A stretch of DNA of 64,000 nt from Chloroflexota bacterium (GTDB lineage: Bacteria; Chloroflexota; Anaerolineae; Anaerolineales; Villigracilaceae), in NCBI GenBank assembly GCA_016213105.1, contig JACRBN010000005.1:333905-397904 (forward strand), read 5' to 3'. Below, one piece after another: positions 46,407-56,480 of this stretch (its first letter is position 1; every line of letters starts with the position of its first letter). The notes beneath the pieces are model-generated. The model ran no database searches. It saw only the letters and a program-made list of their open reading frames with translations, and was not told the origin of the DNA. The position numbers and the translations under genes were made by a program.

Positions 46407-48404
46407 TTATTCACACTTCAACAACTGCCACACCTCGGATCTGGGGCCTGCTCCTGTTTCCCCAACCTCCAGCCAGGGATGGCAGAGCGTCTGCCGCATG
46501 GCCTGTGAACTGGTCAGGTGGTTGGCGGACTCGGTCAGCGCCTGTGCCCTGGTAAAGTCCCCCGTGGATAAATAGGCGCGGATGAAGGGCAGGTATTCCA
46601 TGCCGTGCGAGGGATGAAGTTCCTGACCCTGGGCTGTTTTCCAAAATTCGATCACATGCGCGGACTGGCCGTATTGTTCGGCCAGTTCCGCTTTCTGATA
46701 GTAGTAACACCAGCCTTTGAACGTAGTCAGGGCTTGCGCAAAGAAGTCGGTGTTGACATTTGACTCCTGCGAAATCCGTTCCAGCGCGGACCTGGGCGCA
46801 AGCTGCCTGAGGTAATCGGAATACAGGCGCGACTCCGCATCCAGCGGAGTCAGAATGTGCAGGCAGGCGCTGACCGTCGGCTCATACCAGATGATCAGGC
46901 TGTCCGCCGCGTTGCCTTCGAAGCGTGTGGAAAATTTGATTTCGCGCAGTGTCCCGCCTGAGAGCATTTTCTCCGCGATGACGTCATCGCCGTAGGAAGG
47001 GAAGAACCACGTCGGAGTCTGGGTGGAGTCCTTCGGCTGGTTGTAGATCATATTGACGGCGAAGGCGGTCGGGTAATCGCCCATATAGGAAAGCAGTTCC
47101 CCCTCCGAGACGAAGGCCGTTCCAGCCTGAATGGACGGCGCGCGCCAGGCCAACTGGTTGATGAAGTCCACCTGCGCCTCCCAGGCGTGACGGTAATTAT
47201 TTTCCGAGCGAAGCAGGTGCCCGATGGACAATGCCAGCAGCAGGCTGTACACGATCACACGCTGATGCTTTGTACGCGCCAGCCATTCGACCAGGGCCAC
47301 GATCACCAGTCCCGCGCCGAACATGGCGGCCATGCCCAGGCGGCTGTTCCACAGCGGATTGGTGTCATACAGCGGCTGGCGGGTCACCCAGGCTGGGATG
47401 GGACCGAGGATGAGGCCCAGCGCGCCGAGCAGAAGCATCTGCTGAACGGGGGCGGCCTCTTCCAGGTCGAGTTGCTTGAAGTAAAAATAAAAGCCGACGA
47501 AACCCAACGCAGATGCAAACAGGATCGCCAGACCCGCAGGCGAAAAATCCACGAGGGCGGGGGTGAGCGTCTCGCTCCACGCGCCGATTTGGATAAGCAG
47601 GGTGTCTTTGAGTCCCGCTGTGACGAGGTAGATCAGCGTGGGCAGGGGTGCGGAGACCAGGTCGCGCAGCACGGTCGGGGCATTGTTATCCGCAGCGGGG
47701 GACTGGAACACGAATCCGCGCCAGAACACGAAGGCGGCGAGCACGCTCAAATAAGGGAGCCAGGTACAGGTCACGGATTTGAAGCGGGAGCGGGAATCCG
47801 CCTGGGGCGCCGAGAGCGCCATCCACAAGATGATCGGGCGCAGGAGTTCGATCCCGTTGAAGTATTCGATGGTGAAGAGCTGCAATCCATCCAGCGCCAC
47901 CGAGAGGATCAGCAGCGGCCACAGGCGTTGGATGTCGCGGACGGCAAGGATCATCAGCCACAGCGAGAGCGCGTAGAGCAGGTACGCAACCCAGTGTGTG
48001 AGGTAGGTCACGGCCATGGGCTGCAGCGTGTAAAGCGGGTAAACCGCGAAGAGCAGGGCAGGGACGACTGCGAGTCTTGCGTGCCTGGGCCACAAGCTGC
48101 GAAACACCAGCCAGAAAGCCACGGCCGTCAGCCAGCGCACCAGGAGCACGCCGATTTGCCAGGTCAGCGGACGAAAGCCAAATAACGCAAAGCCTGCGAT
48201 ATACGGCCAGGACGCGAAGGGACGGTTGTCGTAAGCGGAAAGCTCCCAGAGCTTGTCGAGGCCGTGCTGGGCGTAGAAAATAAAATGCCAGTCGTCCTGG
48301 AAGAAGCCCAGCGCAGGGCTGAGTAACCCAAAGGCGGCCAGGCAGGTGAGGAGCAGGGCCAGCGGCGCGTGGCTGGTTTGCAGGAAATCCTTGAGTTTGG
48401 TCAT
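46407..48404 (-). CDS. large membrane glycosyltransferase-like protein
   Basis: 665 residues from ATG 48404. Eleven or twelve helices in the first 450 residues; the first extracytoplasmic loop carries [16 protein letters not shown] (Asp-Asp at about 36-37), the position of the catalytic acidic pair in GT-C enzymes such as PMT and ArnT. The C-terminal 190 residues are soluble with a TPR-like tone. Likely moves a sugar from a lipid carrier to an outer-face acceptor. A TATAAT on the minus strand only 9 bases before the ATG suggests a leaderless or near-leaderless mRNA. Confidence 0.75.
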   Translation of the reverse strand: MTKLKDFLQTSHAPLALLLTCLAAFGLLSPALGFFQDDWHFIFYAQHGLDKLWELSAYDNRPFASWPYIAGFALFGFRPLTWQIGVLLVRWLTAVAFWLVFRSLWPRHARLAVVPALLFAVYPLYTLQPMAVTYLTHWVAYLLYALSLWLMILAVRDIQRLWPLLILSVALDGLQLFTIEYFNGIELLRPIILWMALSAPQADSRSRFKSVTCTWLPYLSVLAAFVFWRGFVFQSPAADNNAPTVLRDLVSAPLPTLIYLVTAGLKDTLLIQIGAWSETLTPALVDFSPAGLAILFASALGFVGFYFYFKQLDLEEAAPVQQMLLLGALGLILGPIPAWVTRQPLYDTNPLWNSRLGMAAMFGAGLVIVALVEWLARTKHQRVIVYSLLLALSIGHLLRSENNYRHAWEAQVDFINQLAWRAPSIQAGTAFVSEGELLSYMGDYPTAFAVNMIYNQPKDSTQTPTWFFPSYGDDVIAEKMLSGGTLREIKFSTRFEGNAADSLIIWYEPTVSACLHILTPLDAESRLYSDYLRQLAPRSALERISQESNVNTDFFAQALTTFKGWCYYYQKAELAEQYGQSAHVIEFWKTAQGQELHPSHGMEYLPFIRAYLSTGDFTRAQALTESANHLTSSQAMRQTLCHPWLEVGETGAGPRSEVWQLLKCE

Positions 48405-48427
48405 TGGCTCGAATTATATAATACCCA

Positions 48428-48476
48428 CGGTTGAAAATTGCATTTTCCACCTTCCCAAAAAGGCAATTTGCAACCG
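48428..48476. promoter_or_regulatory. inverted repeat in the divergent promoter region
   Basis: CGGTTGAAAATTGC (48428-48441) matches the inverse of 48463-48476 at 13 of 14 positions, separated by 21 bases. It covers the -35 area of the minus-strand gene and lies upstream of the uvrB promoter; a regulator site or hairpin is possible. Confidence 0.45.
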
Positions 48477-48531
48477 AGTGCGGTATACCTTTGTGTTTTG
48501 CTGGCAGATTCCCCGCCTTTCGGGTAGAATA

Positions 48532-48543
48532 GAACAACTGTTC
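48532..48543 (+). promoter_or_regulatory. LexA-type SOS box upstream of uvrB
   Basis: GAAC-AACT-GTTC has exactly the GAAC-N4-GTTC form of the Gram-positive LexA (DinR) operator. It lies 24 bases before the uvrB start codon and next to TAGAAT (48525-48530), a plausible -10, so bound LexA would block transcription. Confidence 0.7.
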
Positions 48544-48567
48544 CCTCTTCACCCCCTCAAAAAACTT

Positions 48568-50610
48568 ATGACATTCAAACTGCAAGCACCCTTTATCCCC
48601 ATGGGCGATCAGCCCGAAGCCATTCAAGGACTTGTGAATGGCGTGAAACGCGGACTCAAGAACCAGGTATTGTTGGGGGCAACGGCAACTGGAAAAACTT
48701 TCACCATCGCGTCGGTCATCCAGGAATTGCAGATGCCCGCGCTGATCATGGCGCACAACAAGACCCTGGCCGCGCAGTTGTATTCCGAGTTCAAGGAGTT
48801 CTTTCCCGAGAACGCGGTTTCCTACTTTGTCTCGTATTATGACTACTACCAGCCCGAGGCCTACGTCCCGCGCCACGATCTGTACATCGAGAAGGAAACC
48901 GAGATCAACGAGGAGATCGAGCGCCTGCGTCTGGCGGCCACCACGGCCCTGGCCTCGCGCCGCGACGTGATCATCGTCGCCTCGGTGTCGTGCATCTACG
49001 GCCTGGGTTCGCCCGAGGAGTTTGGCAAGGGAACTGTGACCTTGCAGGTAGGCCAGCTTTACCGCCGCAATGCGTTGCTGCGCCAGTTGATCGAGTCGCA
49101 GTACCAGCGCAACGACATGGACCTGCGCCCGGGCACCTTCCGCGTGCGCGGCGATACGTTGGAGATCATCCCTGCCTATGAAGATAAGCGCGGTTTCCGC
49201 ATTGCTTTCTTCGGCGACGAGGTCGAGCGCATCATGCAGTTCAGTCCCCTGACGGGCGAGATCTTCGACGAACTGCAGGAAGTCTCGATCTTTCCCGCCA
49301 AGCAATACCTGACCGCCAGCGACAAGCTCAAGGAAGCCATCGTTGACATCGAAGCGGAGTTGGAGGAGCGCCTGCGGTATTACAAGGAGACGGGCAAACT
49401 GCTCGAAGCGCAGCGCATCGAACAGCGCACCCGCTACGACCTGGAGATGCTCAAGGAAGTGGGTTACTGCTCGGGGATCGAGAACTACTCGCGCCACCTC
49501 GACCGACGCGCACCGGGCACGCATCCCTGGACGATGATCGACTTCCTGCCCAGCGATTACCTGCTGATCCTGGACGAGAGTCACATGACCGTGCCGCAGA
49601 TCCGCGGCATGTACAACGGCGACCGCGCCCGCAAGGAGACGCTGGTCGAGTACGGCTTCCGCATGCCCAGCGCGATGGACAACCGTCCGCTCAAGTTCGA
49701 CGAGTTCGAGCGGGTGATGGGCTACACCATCTATACCTCCGCCACGCCCGGGCCGTACGAGACCGAACGCTCCGAGCAGACCGTCGAGCAGATCATCCGC
49801 CCGACGGGGCTGATCGACCCCGAGGTGGACGTGCGTCCCACCAAGGGCCAGGTGGACGATCTCGTAGGCGAGATCAGGCAAAGGGTCGAGAAGCACGAGC
49901 GCATCCTCGTCACCACGCTGACCAAGCGCATGGCGGAGGATTTGTCCCAGTACATGCAGGAACTGGGCATCAAAGTCCACTACCTGCACTCGGAGGTGGA
50001 GACGCTCGAGCGCATCAGCATCCTGCGCGACTTGCGCCTGGGCGTGTTCGACGTGATCGTGGGTATCAACCTGCTGCGCGAGGGCCTTGACCTGCCCGAG
50101 GTATCGCTGGTGGCGATCCTGGACGCGGACAAGGAAGGTTTCCTGCGCTCGGGCACGGCCCTGATCCAGACCATCGGCCGCGCCGCCCGCAACGCCAGCG
50201 GGCGTGTGATCATGTACGCCGACCGCATGACTGATTCCATGAACTTTGCCATCGGCGAGACCAATCGCCGCCGCGCCAAGCAGATGAAGTACAACCAGGA
50301 GCACGGCATCGTGCCGATCAGCATCGTCAAGGCCGTGCATGACCTGACCGAGGAGATGTCCTCCAAGGCCGTGGCCGAGATGAAGGGCGAGTACCGCACC
50401 AAGCCCGATAAGAACGCCATGCCGCGCAACGAGCTGCGCCAGGTCGTTCACGAAATGGAAAAGCAGATGAAGGAGGCCGCCAAGAACCTCGAGTTCGAGC
50501 GCGCCGCTGCCCTGCGTGACGAGTTGTATGAATTGAAAAGCCTGCTGGCCGAGGACGACAAGCTCAAGCCTTGGGAGAAGATCAAATTGCTCTCCGGCAT
50601 GGAAGAGTAA
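48568..50610 (+). CDS. uvrB: excinuclease ABC subunit UvrB
   Basis: 680 residues from ATG 48568. UvrB is the damage-verifying helicase of nucleotide excision repair. Walker A GATATGKT (37-44), the beta-hairpin region [12 protein letters not shown], helicase motifs up to [17 protein letters not shown], and the C-terminal UVR motif [25 protein letters not shown] for UvrC contact are present. Longer in-frame starts would cover the SOS box, so they are rejected. Has its own terminator at 50631-50656. Confidence 0.96.
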   Translation: MTFKLQAPFIPMGDQPEAIQGLVNGVKRGLKNQVLLGATATGKTFTIASVIQELQMPALIMAHNKTLAAQLYSEFKEFFPENAVSYFVSYYDYYQPEAYVPRHDLYIEKETEINEEIERLRLAATTALASRRDVIIVASVSCIYGLGSPEEFGKGTVTLQVGQLYRRNALLRQLIESQYQRNDMDLRPGTFRVRGDTLEIIPAYEDKRGFRIAFFGDEVERIMQFSPLTGEIFDELQEVSIFPAKQYLTASDKLKEAIVDIEAELEERLRYYKETGKLLEAQRIEQRTRYDLEMLKEVGYCSGIENYSRHLDRRAPGTHPWTMIDFLPSDYLLILDESHMTVPQIRGMYNGDRARKETLVEYGFRMPSAMDNRPLKFDEFERVMGYTIYTSATPGPYETERSEQTVEQIIRPTGLIDPEVDVRPTKGQVDDLVGEIRQRVEKHERILVTTLTKRMAEDLSQYMQELGIKVHYLHSEVETLERISILRDLRLGVFDVIVGINLLREGLDLPEVSLVAILDADKEGFLRSGTALIQTIGRAARNASGRVIMYADRMTDSMNFAIGETNRRRAKQMKYNQEHGIVPISIVKAVHDLTEEMSSKAVAEMKGEYRTKPDKNAMPRNELRQVVHEMEKQMKEAAKNLEFERAAALRDELYELKSLLAEDDKLKPWEKIKLLSGMEE

Positions 50611-50630
50611 CCCCAAGCTCTGGAACCATG

Positions 50631-50656
50631 AGCGGATACGCAAGTATCCGCTTTTT
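50631..50656 (+). terminator. uvrB terminator
   Basis: AGCGGATAC (50631-50639) pairs with 50644-50652 around GCAA, followed by TTTTGTTT. Confidence 0.88.
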
Positions 50657-50736
50657 GTTTGCTTGTTCTACTATTCCCGATATCAAAGGTAAATCCGCAT
50701 CACTTTCAATGTCAAATGATGGTACTTTCGATTGCC

Positions 50737-50765
50737 TTGTTCGAGCGCAGCATGGCCCATATAAT
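50737..50765 (+). promoter_or_regulatory. promoter of the SH3b lipoprotein gene
   Basis: TTGTTC (50737-50742), 17-base spacer, TATAAT (50760-50765); the start codon follows 49 bases later with GAGGAG at 50802-50807. Confidence 0.6.
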
Positions 50766-50813
50766 GAGAAAAAATTCACAATGGAAAGCGCTCGTTATAG
50801 AGAGGAGAAAGTT

Positions 50814-51695
50814 ATGCGCACGAAAGCATTGTTTATTTTGATCATCCTGGCCCTGGTATCGGCGTCCTGTAACCTGCCGACAGCCAACTCGTCTGTTCCA
50901 CCTGCCCAGCCGTCTGGCAGCACGATAATCCCCGAGGTGGGGGTGGATGCCGTGGGAACCTCGGTTGCGTTGACGGCGGCGGTGGTGCTGACCCACGCCG
51001 CAGGTTCGGTTGTGCCCCCGACCGTGATGTTCACCGACACGCCTGCCCCGACCTTTACGAACACGGCGACGATCACTCCCTGCGTTCCCATGGTGACGGC
51101 CAACACGAATGCCAATGTCCGCTCGGGGCCGGACATTGCCTACAGCGTGGTAGGCTCCCTTACCCAGGGCGGCACAGCCGTGGTTGCCGGGCGCAACGAT
51201 GCCAGCACCTGGTGGTATATCGAATATGGTTCTAACCATGCCTGGATTGCAGGCAGTGTGACCACAGCTTCCTGCCTGCCTGTGTCGGTGCAAATCGTTG
51301 CCGCCCCGCCGCTGCCAACCGTTCCATCCCCGACCAATACGCTTCCGCCGCCCGTCGCCGGCCTGCCCGACCTAGTGGCCAGCGGAATGCAGTACTGGCC
51401 CGACCCGGCCAGAAACAACCAGCCCGTCGCCATCCAGGTCAAGGTGACCAATAACGGGACCGCGCCTGCGGGTCAGTTTACGGTGGTATGGCTGTCCAAC
51501 CAGAGTTTGCCTGGGTGCAGTTGGACGGTGTCCGGACTGGGCATCGGCGCATCCAAAAACCTGGAATGTGAGTTCACCTACAACGGGCATCCTTCGGCCG
51601 ACTACTGGATCACCCTGGTCGTCGATGCGGGGAATCAACTGGTTGAACTGGATGAGGGCAACAATGAACGGGACGGTACCCTGCTGGTGAGGTAG
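50814..51695 (+). CDS. lipoprotein with SH3b and CARDB domains
   Basis: 293 residues from ATG 50814 (strong GAGGAG). Lipobox LVSASC (Cys about 19). A Thr/Pro-rich stretch (about 60-85) leads to a bacterial SH3 domain (about 90-145: ANVRSGPDIAYSVVGSLTQGGTAVVAGRN...WWYIEY), which typically binds cell-wall peptides. A second Pro linker precedes a CARDB-type Ig domain (about 180-290: PDLVASGMQYWPDPARNNQPVAIQVKVTNNG). Probably an envelope-anchored adhesion or wall-binding protein. Confidence 0.85.
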   Translation: MRTKALFILIILALVSASCNLPTANSSVPPAQPSGSTIIPEVGVDAVGTSVALTAAVVLTHAAGSVVPPTVMFTDTPAPTFTNTATITPCVPMVTANTNANVRSGPDIAYSVVGSLTQGGTAVVAGRNDASTWWYIEYGSNHAWIAGSVTTASCLPVSVQIVAAPPLPTVPSPTNTLPPPVAGLPDLVASGMQYWPDPARNNQPVAIQVKVTNNGTAPAGQFTVVWLSNQSLPGCSWTVSGLGIGASKNLECEFTYNGHPSADYWITLVVDAGNQLVELDEGNNERDGTLLVR

Positions 51696-51715
51696 GTTTT
51701 CATGCGGGTCTGATA

Positions 51716-51759
51716 AAAACAATCGTGCCAGGGCCTGCGCCTTTGCACGATTGTTTTTT
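51716..51759 (+). terminator. terminator after SH3b lipoprotein
   Basis: A 13-bp stem (51716-51728 with 51745-51757) around a 16-nt loop and ending in a T-run. Confidence 0.85.
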
Positions 51760-51810
51760 CATGGATGGCCTGCCTTTATCGAAGCGGCTGTTCTGGTAGG
51801 GAAACGGAAG

Positions 51811-51856
51811 ATCGAAACTTCTTGACCGATTCTTGAAGCATTCTTTATCGAAACTT
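51811..51856 (+). promoter_or_regulatory. direct repeats and possible promoter
   Basis: ATCGAAACTT occurs at 51811-51820 and 51847-51856, 36 bases apart. TTGACC (51822-51827) with a TTTATC-like -10 16 bases on lies between them. A regulator binding two sites across the promoter of the gene at 51924 is possible. Confidence 0.4.
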
Positions 51857-51923
51857 TACATGGGGGAAGTATCCTTTGAGCGTAAGAATCAGTGAAGCAT
51901 TTCTACTCAAAGGAGTATGTACC

Positions 51924-52403
51924 ATGAAGAAAACCATTTTGATCGTTTCTGTGATTGTTTTAGCCTTGCTGGTGGTTGGCGTCGTGGGTGTGGATGTTGC
52001 CTACGCCCAAAGCGGACAGCCGCCCGTAGGCCGCGGCATGACGCAGGGCGGCGGCTACGGCCCGATGCACGACTACGTGGAAAAAGCCCTGGCCAACAAG
52101 CTCGGCCTGACCGAAGCGCAGGTCGAGGAACAGATTGCTGCTGGCAAGAGCATGTACCAGATCGCGCTCGACAACGGCATCGCCGAAGCGGATGTCCCTG
52201 CCTTCCTGACCGAAGTCCACACCGCTGCTTTTGATGCGGCCGTGGCGGATGGCGTCATGACCCGCGAGCAGGCCGACTGGATGTCCCAGCGTATGCAGGG
52301 ACGCGGCTATGACGATGGCACAGGCGCCTGTCCGATGGGCGGCAACAGCGCTGGGATGCGCGGCGGTGGCGGTCAAGGCAGGATGGGGCGCTGGAATCAG
52401 TGA
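51924..52403 (+). CDS. exported small protein, Gly/Met/Gln-rich C-terminus
   Basis: 159 residues; AAAGGAG lies eight bases before ATG 51924. A signal peptide (VLALLVVGVVGVDVAYAQS) with a likely cut after AYA. The mature part has two helical segments: DYVEKALANKLGLTEAQVEEQIAAGKSMYQIALDNGIAEADVPAFL and AAFDAAVADGVMTREQADWM; the pairing of LTEAQ- and LTREQ-type helices is seen in small periplasmic proteins of the CpxP/DUF2680-like kind. The tail has CPMGG and Gly/Met/Arg runs, which could bind metals such as copper. Function unknown. Confidence 0.72.
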   Translation: MKKTILIVSVIVLALLVVGVVGVDVAYAQSGQPPVGRGMTQGGGYGPMHDYVEKALANKLGLTEAQVEEQIAAGKSMYQIALDNGIAEADVPAFLTEVHTAAFDAAVADGVMTREQADWMSQRMQGRGYDDGTGACPMGGNSAGMRGGGGQGRMGRWNQ

Positions 52404-52435
52404 TCAGTGATCAGTAAACGGTAGTCGGTTCTGGG

Positions 52436-52472
52436 AGAGGCAGTTTCAATATCGAAACTGCCTCTTTTTTTC
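52436..52472 (+). terminator. strong intrinsic terminator
   Basis: AGAGGCAGTTTC (52436-52447) pairs with GAAACTGCCTCT (52454-52465), then seven T. Confidence 0.92.
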
Positions 52473-52499
52473 TTAGCTGGACTTTATCCATTTGGATGA

Positions 52500-52562
52500 G
52501 CACCCTAAATAACGGAAAAGAGCTTTACCACGACAGACACAAAGTACACAAAGGAAAACCGT
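52500..52562. repeat. degenerate dispersed repeat fragment
   Basis: The stretch around 52530-52558 (CCACGACAGACACAAAGTACACAAAGG as two pieces) resembles a repeated motif of CACAAAG units seen between genes in related genomes (recollection). No gene lies in the 263 bases between 52403 and 52667. Confidence 0.35.
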
Positions 52563-52614
52563 GTATGCGGGATAAGGTGCCTTCATTCCCTGGCGGTTGC
52601 ACAGAACGTTAAAA

Positions 52615-52644
52615 AAAGGAGCAATCAATTGCGATTGCTCCTTT
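52615..52644 (-). terminator. terminator of the Agl23-like gene
   Basis: AAAGGAGCAATC pairs with GATTGCTCCTTT (52615-52626 with 52633-52644); on the minus strand seven T follow. Confidence 0.9.
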
Positions 52645-52666
52645 GGGCTGATTTTGGAGTATTGGC

Positions 52667-55600
52667 TTACGGGACGGTGAAGCGCAGGATGCGCTGGAAG
52701 GTCGCATCTGTGACCCAGATGCCGCCGTCGGGGTCCACGGCGATGCCCGAGGGCAGGCCGAAATTGGACAGGCTGTCGCCGTAATCGCCCCAGACCCTGA
52801 CCAGTTCCCCTTCGCCCGTGAATTCCATGACGCGGAAGCCTTCGGGGTCGGTGATGAAGACGTGCCCCTGCGCATTCACGGCGATGAAGGGTTTGTTGTC
52901 CAGCGACTGGCTGAACCAGCCGTACACATCCCACTGCCGTTCGGGGTAGTAACTCGTGTCGTCCAGGGAGGGCAGGAAGGTCTGGATGCGCTGGTTCCAG
53001 GTGTCGGCGACGTAGATGCGTCCGTCCGCATCCACGGCCACGCCGACGGGTTCATCGAACATGCCTGGATCGTAGCCGCCCGACCCGATCTGGGTGATGG
53101 GCGTCCCGTTCGAATCGAACACGACCAGGCGCTTGTTGCCCGTGTCGGCCACGTAGACACGGCCCTTGCTGTCCACGGCGATGCCGCGCGGGCCGTAGAG
53201 CGACAGGAGCGTCTCGCCCTGGCCGAAGATGCCCCAGGCCGAAAGCGGCTTGCCCGTGGGGGTGAATTTCTGGATGCGGTGATTCCAGGTATCGGAGACG
53301 TACACCGAACCATCGGGTCCGACCGCCACGCCCCACGGCTCGTTGAAGGCACCCAACGGGGCGGGAGTCTGGTCGGTGGACTGTCCGAGGGAACCCCATT
53401 CCTGCAGGATGTTTCCCTGCGCGTCGAGGTGCAGGATGCGGTGATTGAGCGAGTCGGCCACGTAGAAGCTGCCGTCGCGGGCGAAGGCCAGTGAGCGCGG
53501 ATAGTTCAACGTGATGGGGTTGGCCTGCGAGGCGCTGATGAGCGCATCCGCTTCGTAGACGAAAACCTTGCCCTCGGTCGGATCCTGCTCCACGACCGTC
53601 TGGGCGGGGCCGACGCCGTAATTCCAGATCTTTGCGGCCACATCCTTCTGGACGTACAGGCGCATCTGGTCGGCGGGCTGCCAGGTGGAGAGGGTCAGGT
53701 CGCTGCGGCCTGTGGCCTGGGCGAAGCGGGTGTAGTCGCGGTTGAGCCAGATGTCCACGATGCCCGCGCGGATCTGCGGGTCGAGCACGGCTGTGCAGAC
53801 GCGCGAATAGTCGCTGCCCTTGAACCAGCGCAGGAAGCCCAGCGCGCCGCGGCAGGAATAGGTGTCATCGAAGGGAATGGCGGCGTCGCGCTTGGTGACC
53901 AGGTTGAAGTAATCCTGCATCGGCCACCACATGCGGATGTAATCCATGCGGTAGTAATTCTGGCCGAGGGCGGGCTCGATCTTGTCGAAGTTCTTCTGGT
54001 CGACAACCACCACCACCGCTTCGCGCAGGGAGCGGGTGGGGGCATCGAAGGAGCGTTGATTGGTGTAGTCGCGCAGGTACCACACGAAGGGCCAGGAGAC
54101 GCCCGTATCGGGCGCGCTGGCGTCGTAGGCCAGGATCAGGTTGGTGCCGCTGGCGGTGCGTTCGGAAATGTCCGCGGCCTGCTCCATGACCTGCTTGATG
54201 CCAGGCGCGCCGTGGGCGTAGACCAGGTATTCGGTGGCATTGTCATACTCGATATAGGAGGCGCGGAAGGAGGCGCGCACCGTCAACGCGGTCAGCAGGA
54301 CGAAGAAGGTCAGGGTGAATACCCGCGTGATCTGGCGGACGGTCCAGGTGCGCAGCAGGAAGCCTGCGCCCACCACGCTGGCCAACGTCACCAGCGCGGG
54401 CAGGACGAAGGCGCCCGTGGCCTGCAGCTGGATCAACTCCTTGCCCTGGAAGGGCGGGTTGAGACCCCAGGCCAGCACGGTATTGAAAAAGGCGGCCACC
54501 AGAACGACCACCGTTCCAAGCGTGACCCACACGCGTTTCTCACGCAGGTTTTCCCAATCCAGGGTCTCGAACAGATAGCCAAGTCCCCAGCCCGTGAGCA
54601 GGATCATCGGCCAGGCCATGTGTACTGTCAGCCAGGGCATGCGTTCGCCCGCATAGGAGAAAGCCGCCACGCTGGTGATGCTCCACCAGACGAGTAGGGT
54701 GAAGGTGTTGGTAAAGTTGTCGGCGGGAGCAGACTCCTCCTCCGCGATTTCCAGCGGGGTGGGAATTTGCACCAGCACGGGTTCGGCCTCATCCAGCGGC
54801 GCGCCGCAGGCGTAACATGCGGGCGCAATGGCGGGATTGGTTGTCTTGCAGTGCGCACAACGCACGTAGGCCACCTCGGTGCGCGGCCATGAGACAGGCT
54901 GGTCGAAGGAGGCTTCCACGGCGGTCGGCGTTTCGGGCAGGACGTAGCCCGAGCCTTCCGTTTCCTCGGCGGACCGTTTGGGGGCGCTAAAGAAGCGGCG
55001 CAGGCCGATCACGATGGCCAGGAGCAGGCCGATGGCGGGCAGGAATTCGTAGATGGGAATCTGGACGAGCAGGTAATAGTACCAGGGCTGGCTGCCGCGC
55101 TGGACATCCTGCTGGACGATCCAGTATCCGAGTGAGCCGATGGTGCCCGTAAAGAAGCCATCGCTGTTGGTGAAGAAGGTGGTGTACAGCACCGTGAAGG
55201 GCACCCAGAAGGTCAGCGCCAGTTTCCACCACAGGCGCCGATTCCAGAGCATGCCAATGACGGCGGATACGACAAAGGTGAGCGCCAGAAAGCCGCCGAT
55301 GACGAGGATGTCGTGGAGCGTCATGTTCTGCACTTCCGCGGCTTCGGTGGGGATGGAGACGTTCAGCCAGGCCTTGGTCAGGTCGATCAGGAAGGCCGTC
55401 AACAGGGGCAGAACGATGGTGCCCGCCAGGATGAGCAGGTCGAAGGAACGTTCGCGCAGGATGCGTTTCCAGCCGTAGCCGCGGATCAGGTAAAAGGCGG
55501 CCGCCCCGATCGCAAGGATGGCCAGCACGGCCAGAATGGTTGGCATCGAAATGGGGGACGCGTCGGCAGCGATCAGAGGGGAGGGGGCGACCTGGCCCGG

Positions 55601-56380
55601 GGCGGCAGGCGCGGCCGTTTCGGTTCCCGTCAAGGTGTCGCTGCTGTGACTGTACACGAAGGCGAAGCCCGTCAGACCCGCCAGGGCCAGCCCGATCACC
55701 AGCGTGACGATGAAGGCGCGGTAATCGGCGGGGTTATGCTTCCATGGATGGCGGGTGACGCGGGCGATAAAGTAAATGGCCAGATAGAGCAGCATCTGCG
55801 CCGCGTAAATGTAGGAGGTTTCCTTGGTCGTGAAATGCAGCATCATCGCAGCAGCGAAGAAATACAGATATTTATGTTTGGCCGTTTCGAGATAGCGCAG
55901 GGTGGCATATAACATGACCACGCCCGAGAAAGCCACAAAGGACTCGTTGCGGACGTAGCGCGAGTAGTACAGCATGTAGGGCGAGATAACCATCAACAGG
56001 CCTGCGATGATGGCGCCCGCCTTGCCGAGGTAACTCCGCCAGTACCAGACCATCCAGACCGTGGCGATGCCGAACAGCACCGCGGGGCTGCGCGCGGTAA
56101 AGTCGCTGACGCCGAACAGGAAGTAGGTCAGCGCGACGATGTGGAATTGGAACGGGCCGTGCATCATCGGGCTGTGCTGGTAGCCCTGTCCGCGATAGAG
56201 CAGCCAGGAAAAGTAGGTGTGCAGGCTTTCATCGTGGCTCATCACGCGCGGTTCGAGCATGTAGAAGCGCGTGGCGATGGCCAGCAGGATGACCAGCCCG
56301 AATAAAAGCACCTCGTTGGTGAGGACAGGCAGGGATGGGTGAATGGGGCGTTCTAGCCAGGGACGTTTTTCGTTGGTCAT
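52667..56380 (-). CDS. Agl23-like membrane glycosyltransferase with zinc ribbon and NHL propeller
   Basis: 1237 residues from ATG 56380. The N-terminal part (about 20-480) has ten or more helices and begins with PRVMSHDESLHTYFSWLLYRGQGYQHSPMMHGPFQFH, the TIGR03663/Agl23 signature with the acidic HDE. A cytosolic insert (about 505-530) carries CAHC...CYAC, a zinc ribbon. Further helices follow (about 565-680), then a soluble domain and, from about 955 to the end, six NHL repeats (NYPRSLAFARDGSFYVADSLNHRI type) forming an exported propeller. So the protein probably transfers a sugar or lipid-linked unit and displays a recognition propeller outside the cell. Own terminator downstream. Confidence 0.85.
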   Translation of the reverse strand: MTNEKRPWLERPIHPSLPVLTNEVLLFGLVILLAIATRFYMLEPRVMSHDESLHTYFSWLLYRGQGYQHSPMMHGPFQFHIVALTYFLFGVSDFTARSPAVLFGIATVWMVWYWRSYLGKAGAIIAGLLMVISPYMLYYSRYVRNESFVAFSGVVMLYATLRYLETAKHKYLYFFAAAMMLHFTTKETSYIYAAQMLLYLAIYFIARVTRHPWKHNPADYRAFIVTLVIGLALAGLTGFAFVYSHSSDTLTGTETAAPAAPGQVAPSPLIAADASPISMPTILAVLAILAIGAAAFYLIRGYGWKRILRERSFDLLILAGTIVLPLLTAFLIDLTKAWLNVSIPTEAAEVQNMTLHDILVIGGFLALTFVVSAVIGMLWNRRLWWKLALTFWVPFTVLYTTFFTNSDGFFTGTIGSLGYWIVQQDVQRGSQPWYYYLLVQIPIYEFLPAIGLLLAIVIGLRRFFSAPKRSAEETEGSGYVLPETPTAVEASFDQPVSWPRTEVAYVRCAHCKTTNPAIAPACYACGAPLDEAEPVLVQIPTPLEIAEEESAPADNFTNTFTLLVWWSITSVAAFSYAGERMPWLTVHMAWPMILLTGWGLGYLFETLDWENLREKRVWVTLGTVVVLVAAFFNTVLAWGLNPPFQGKELIQLQATGAFVLPALVTLASVVGAGFLLRTWTVRQITRVFTLTFFVLLTALTVRASFRASYIEYDNATEYLVYAHGAPGIKQVMEQAADISERTASGTNLILAYDASAPDTGVSWPFVWYLRDYTNQRSFDAPTRSLREAVVVVVDQKNFDKIEPALGQNYYRMDYIRMWWPMQDYFNLVTKRDAAIPFDDTYSCRGALGFLRWFKGSDYSRVCTAVLDPQIRAGIVDIWLNRDYTRFAQATGRSDLTLSTWQPADQMRLYVQKDVAAKIWNYGVGPAQTVVEQDPTEGKVFVYEADALISASQANPITLNYPRSLAFARDGSFYVADSLNHRILHLDAQGNILQEWGSLGQSTDQTPAPLGAFNEPWGVAVGPDGSVYVSDTWNHRIQKFTPTGKPLSAWGIFGQGETLLSLYGPRGIAVDSKGRVYVADTGNKRLVVFDSNGTPITQIGSGGYDPGMFDEPVGVAVDADGRIYVADTWNQRIQTFLPSLDDTSYYPERQWDVYGWFSQSLDNKPFIAVNAQGHVFITDPEGFRVMEFTGEGELVRVWGDYGDSLSNFGLPSGIAVDPDGGIWVTDATFQRILRFTVP

Positions 56381-56480
56381 AAAGTCTCTTGTTTTGGGTT
56401 TGAATTGGTGACTTATACTTCACTCTTGGGGTTCTGACAAGTTGCTGATGTCAAAATTCGGGGGACTTTTGAACCCGCTT

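Noticed and set aside
47686..50643. 985-residue open frame on the minus strand
   Set aside because: It runs antisense through uvrB and then out of frame into the membrane protein gene. Its composition (His, Gln, Leu, Ala rich) is that of a GC-rich shadow frame, and no domain is seen.
52473..52934. Separate minus-strand gene after the Agl23-like gene
   Set aside because: Most of it is an out-of-frame reading of the NHL propeller; the rest crosses a terminator and a repeat.
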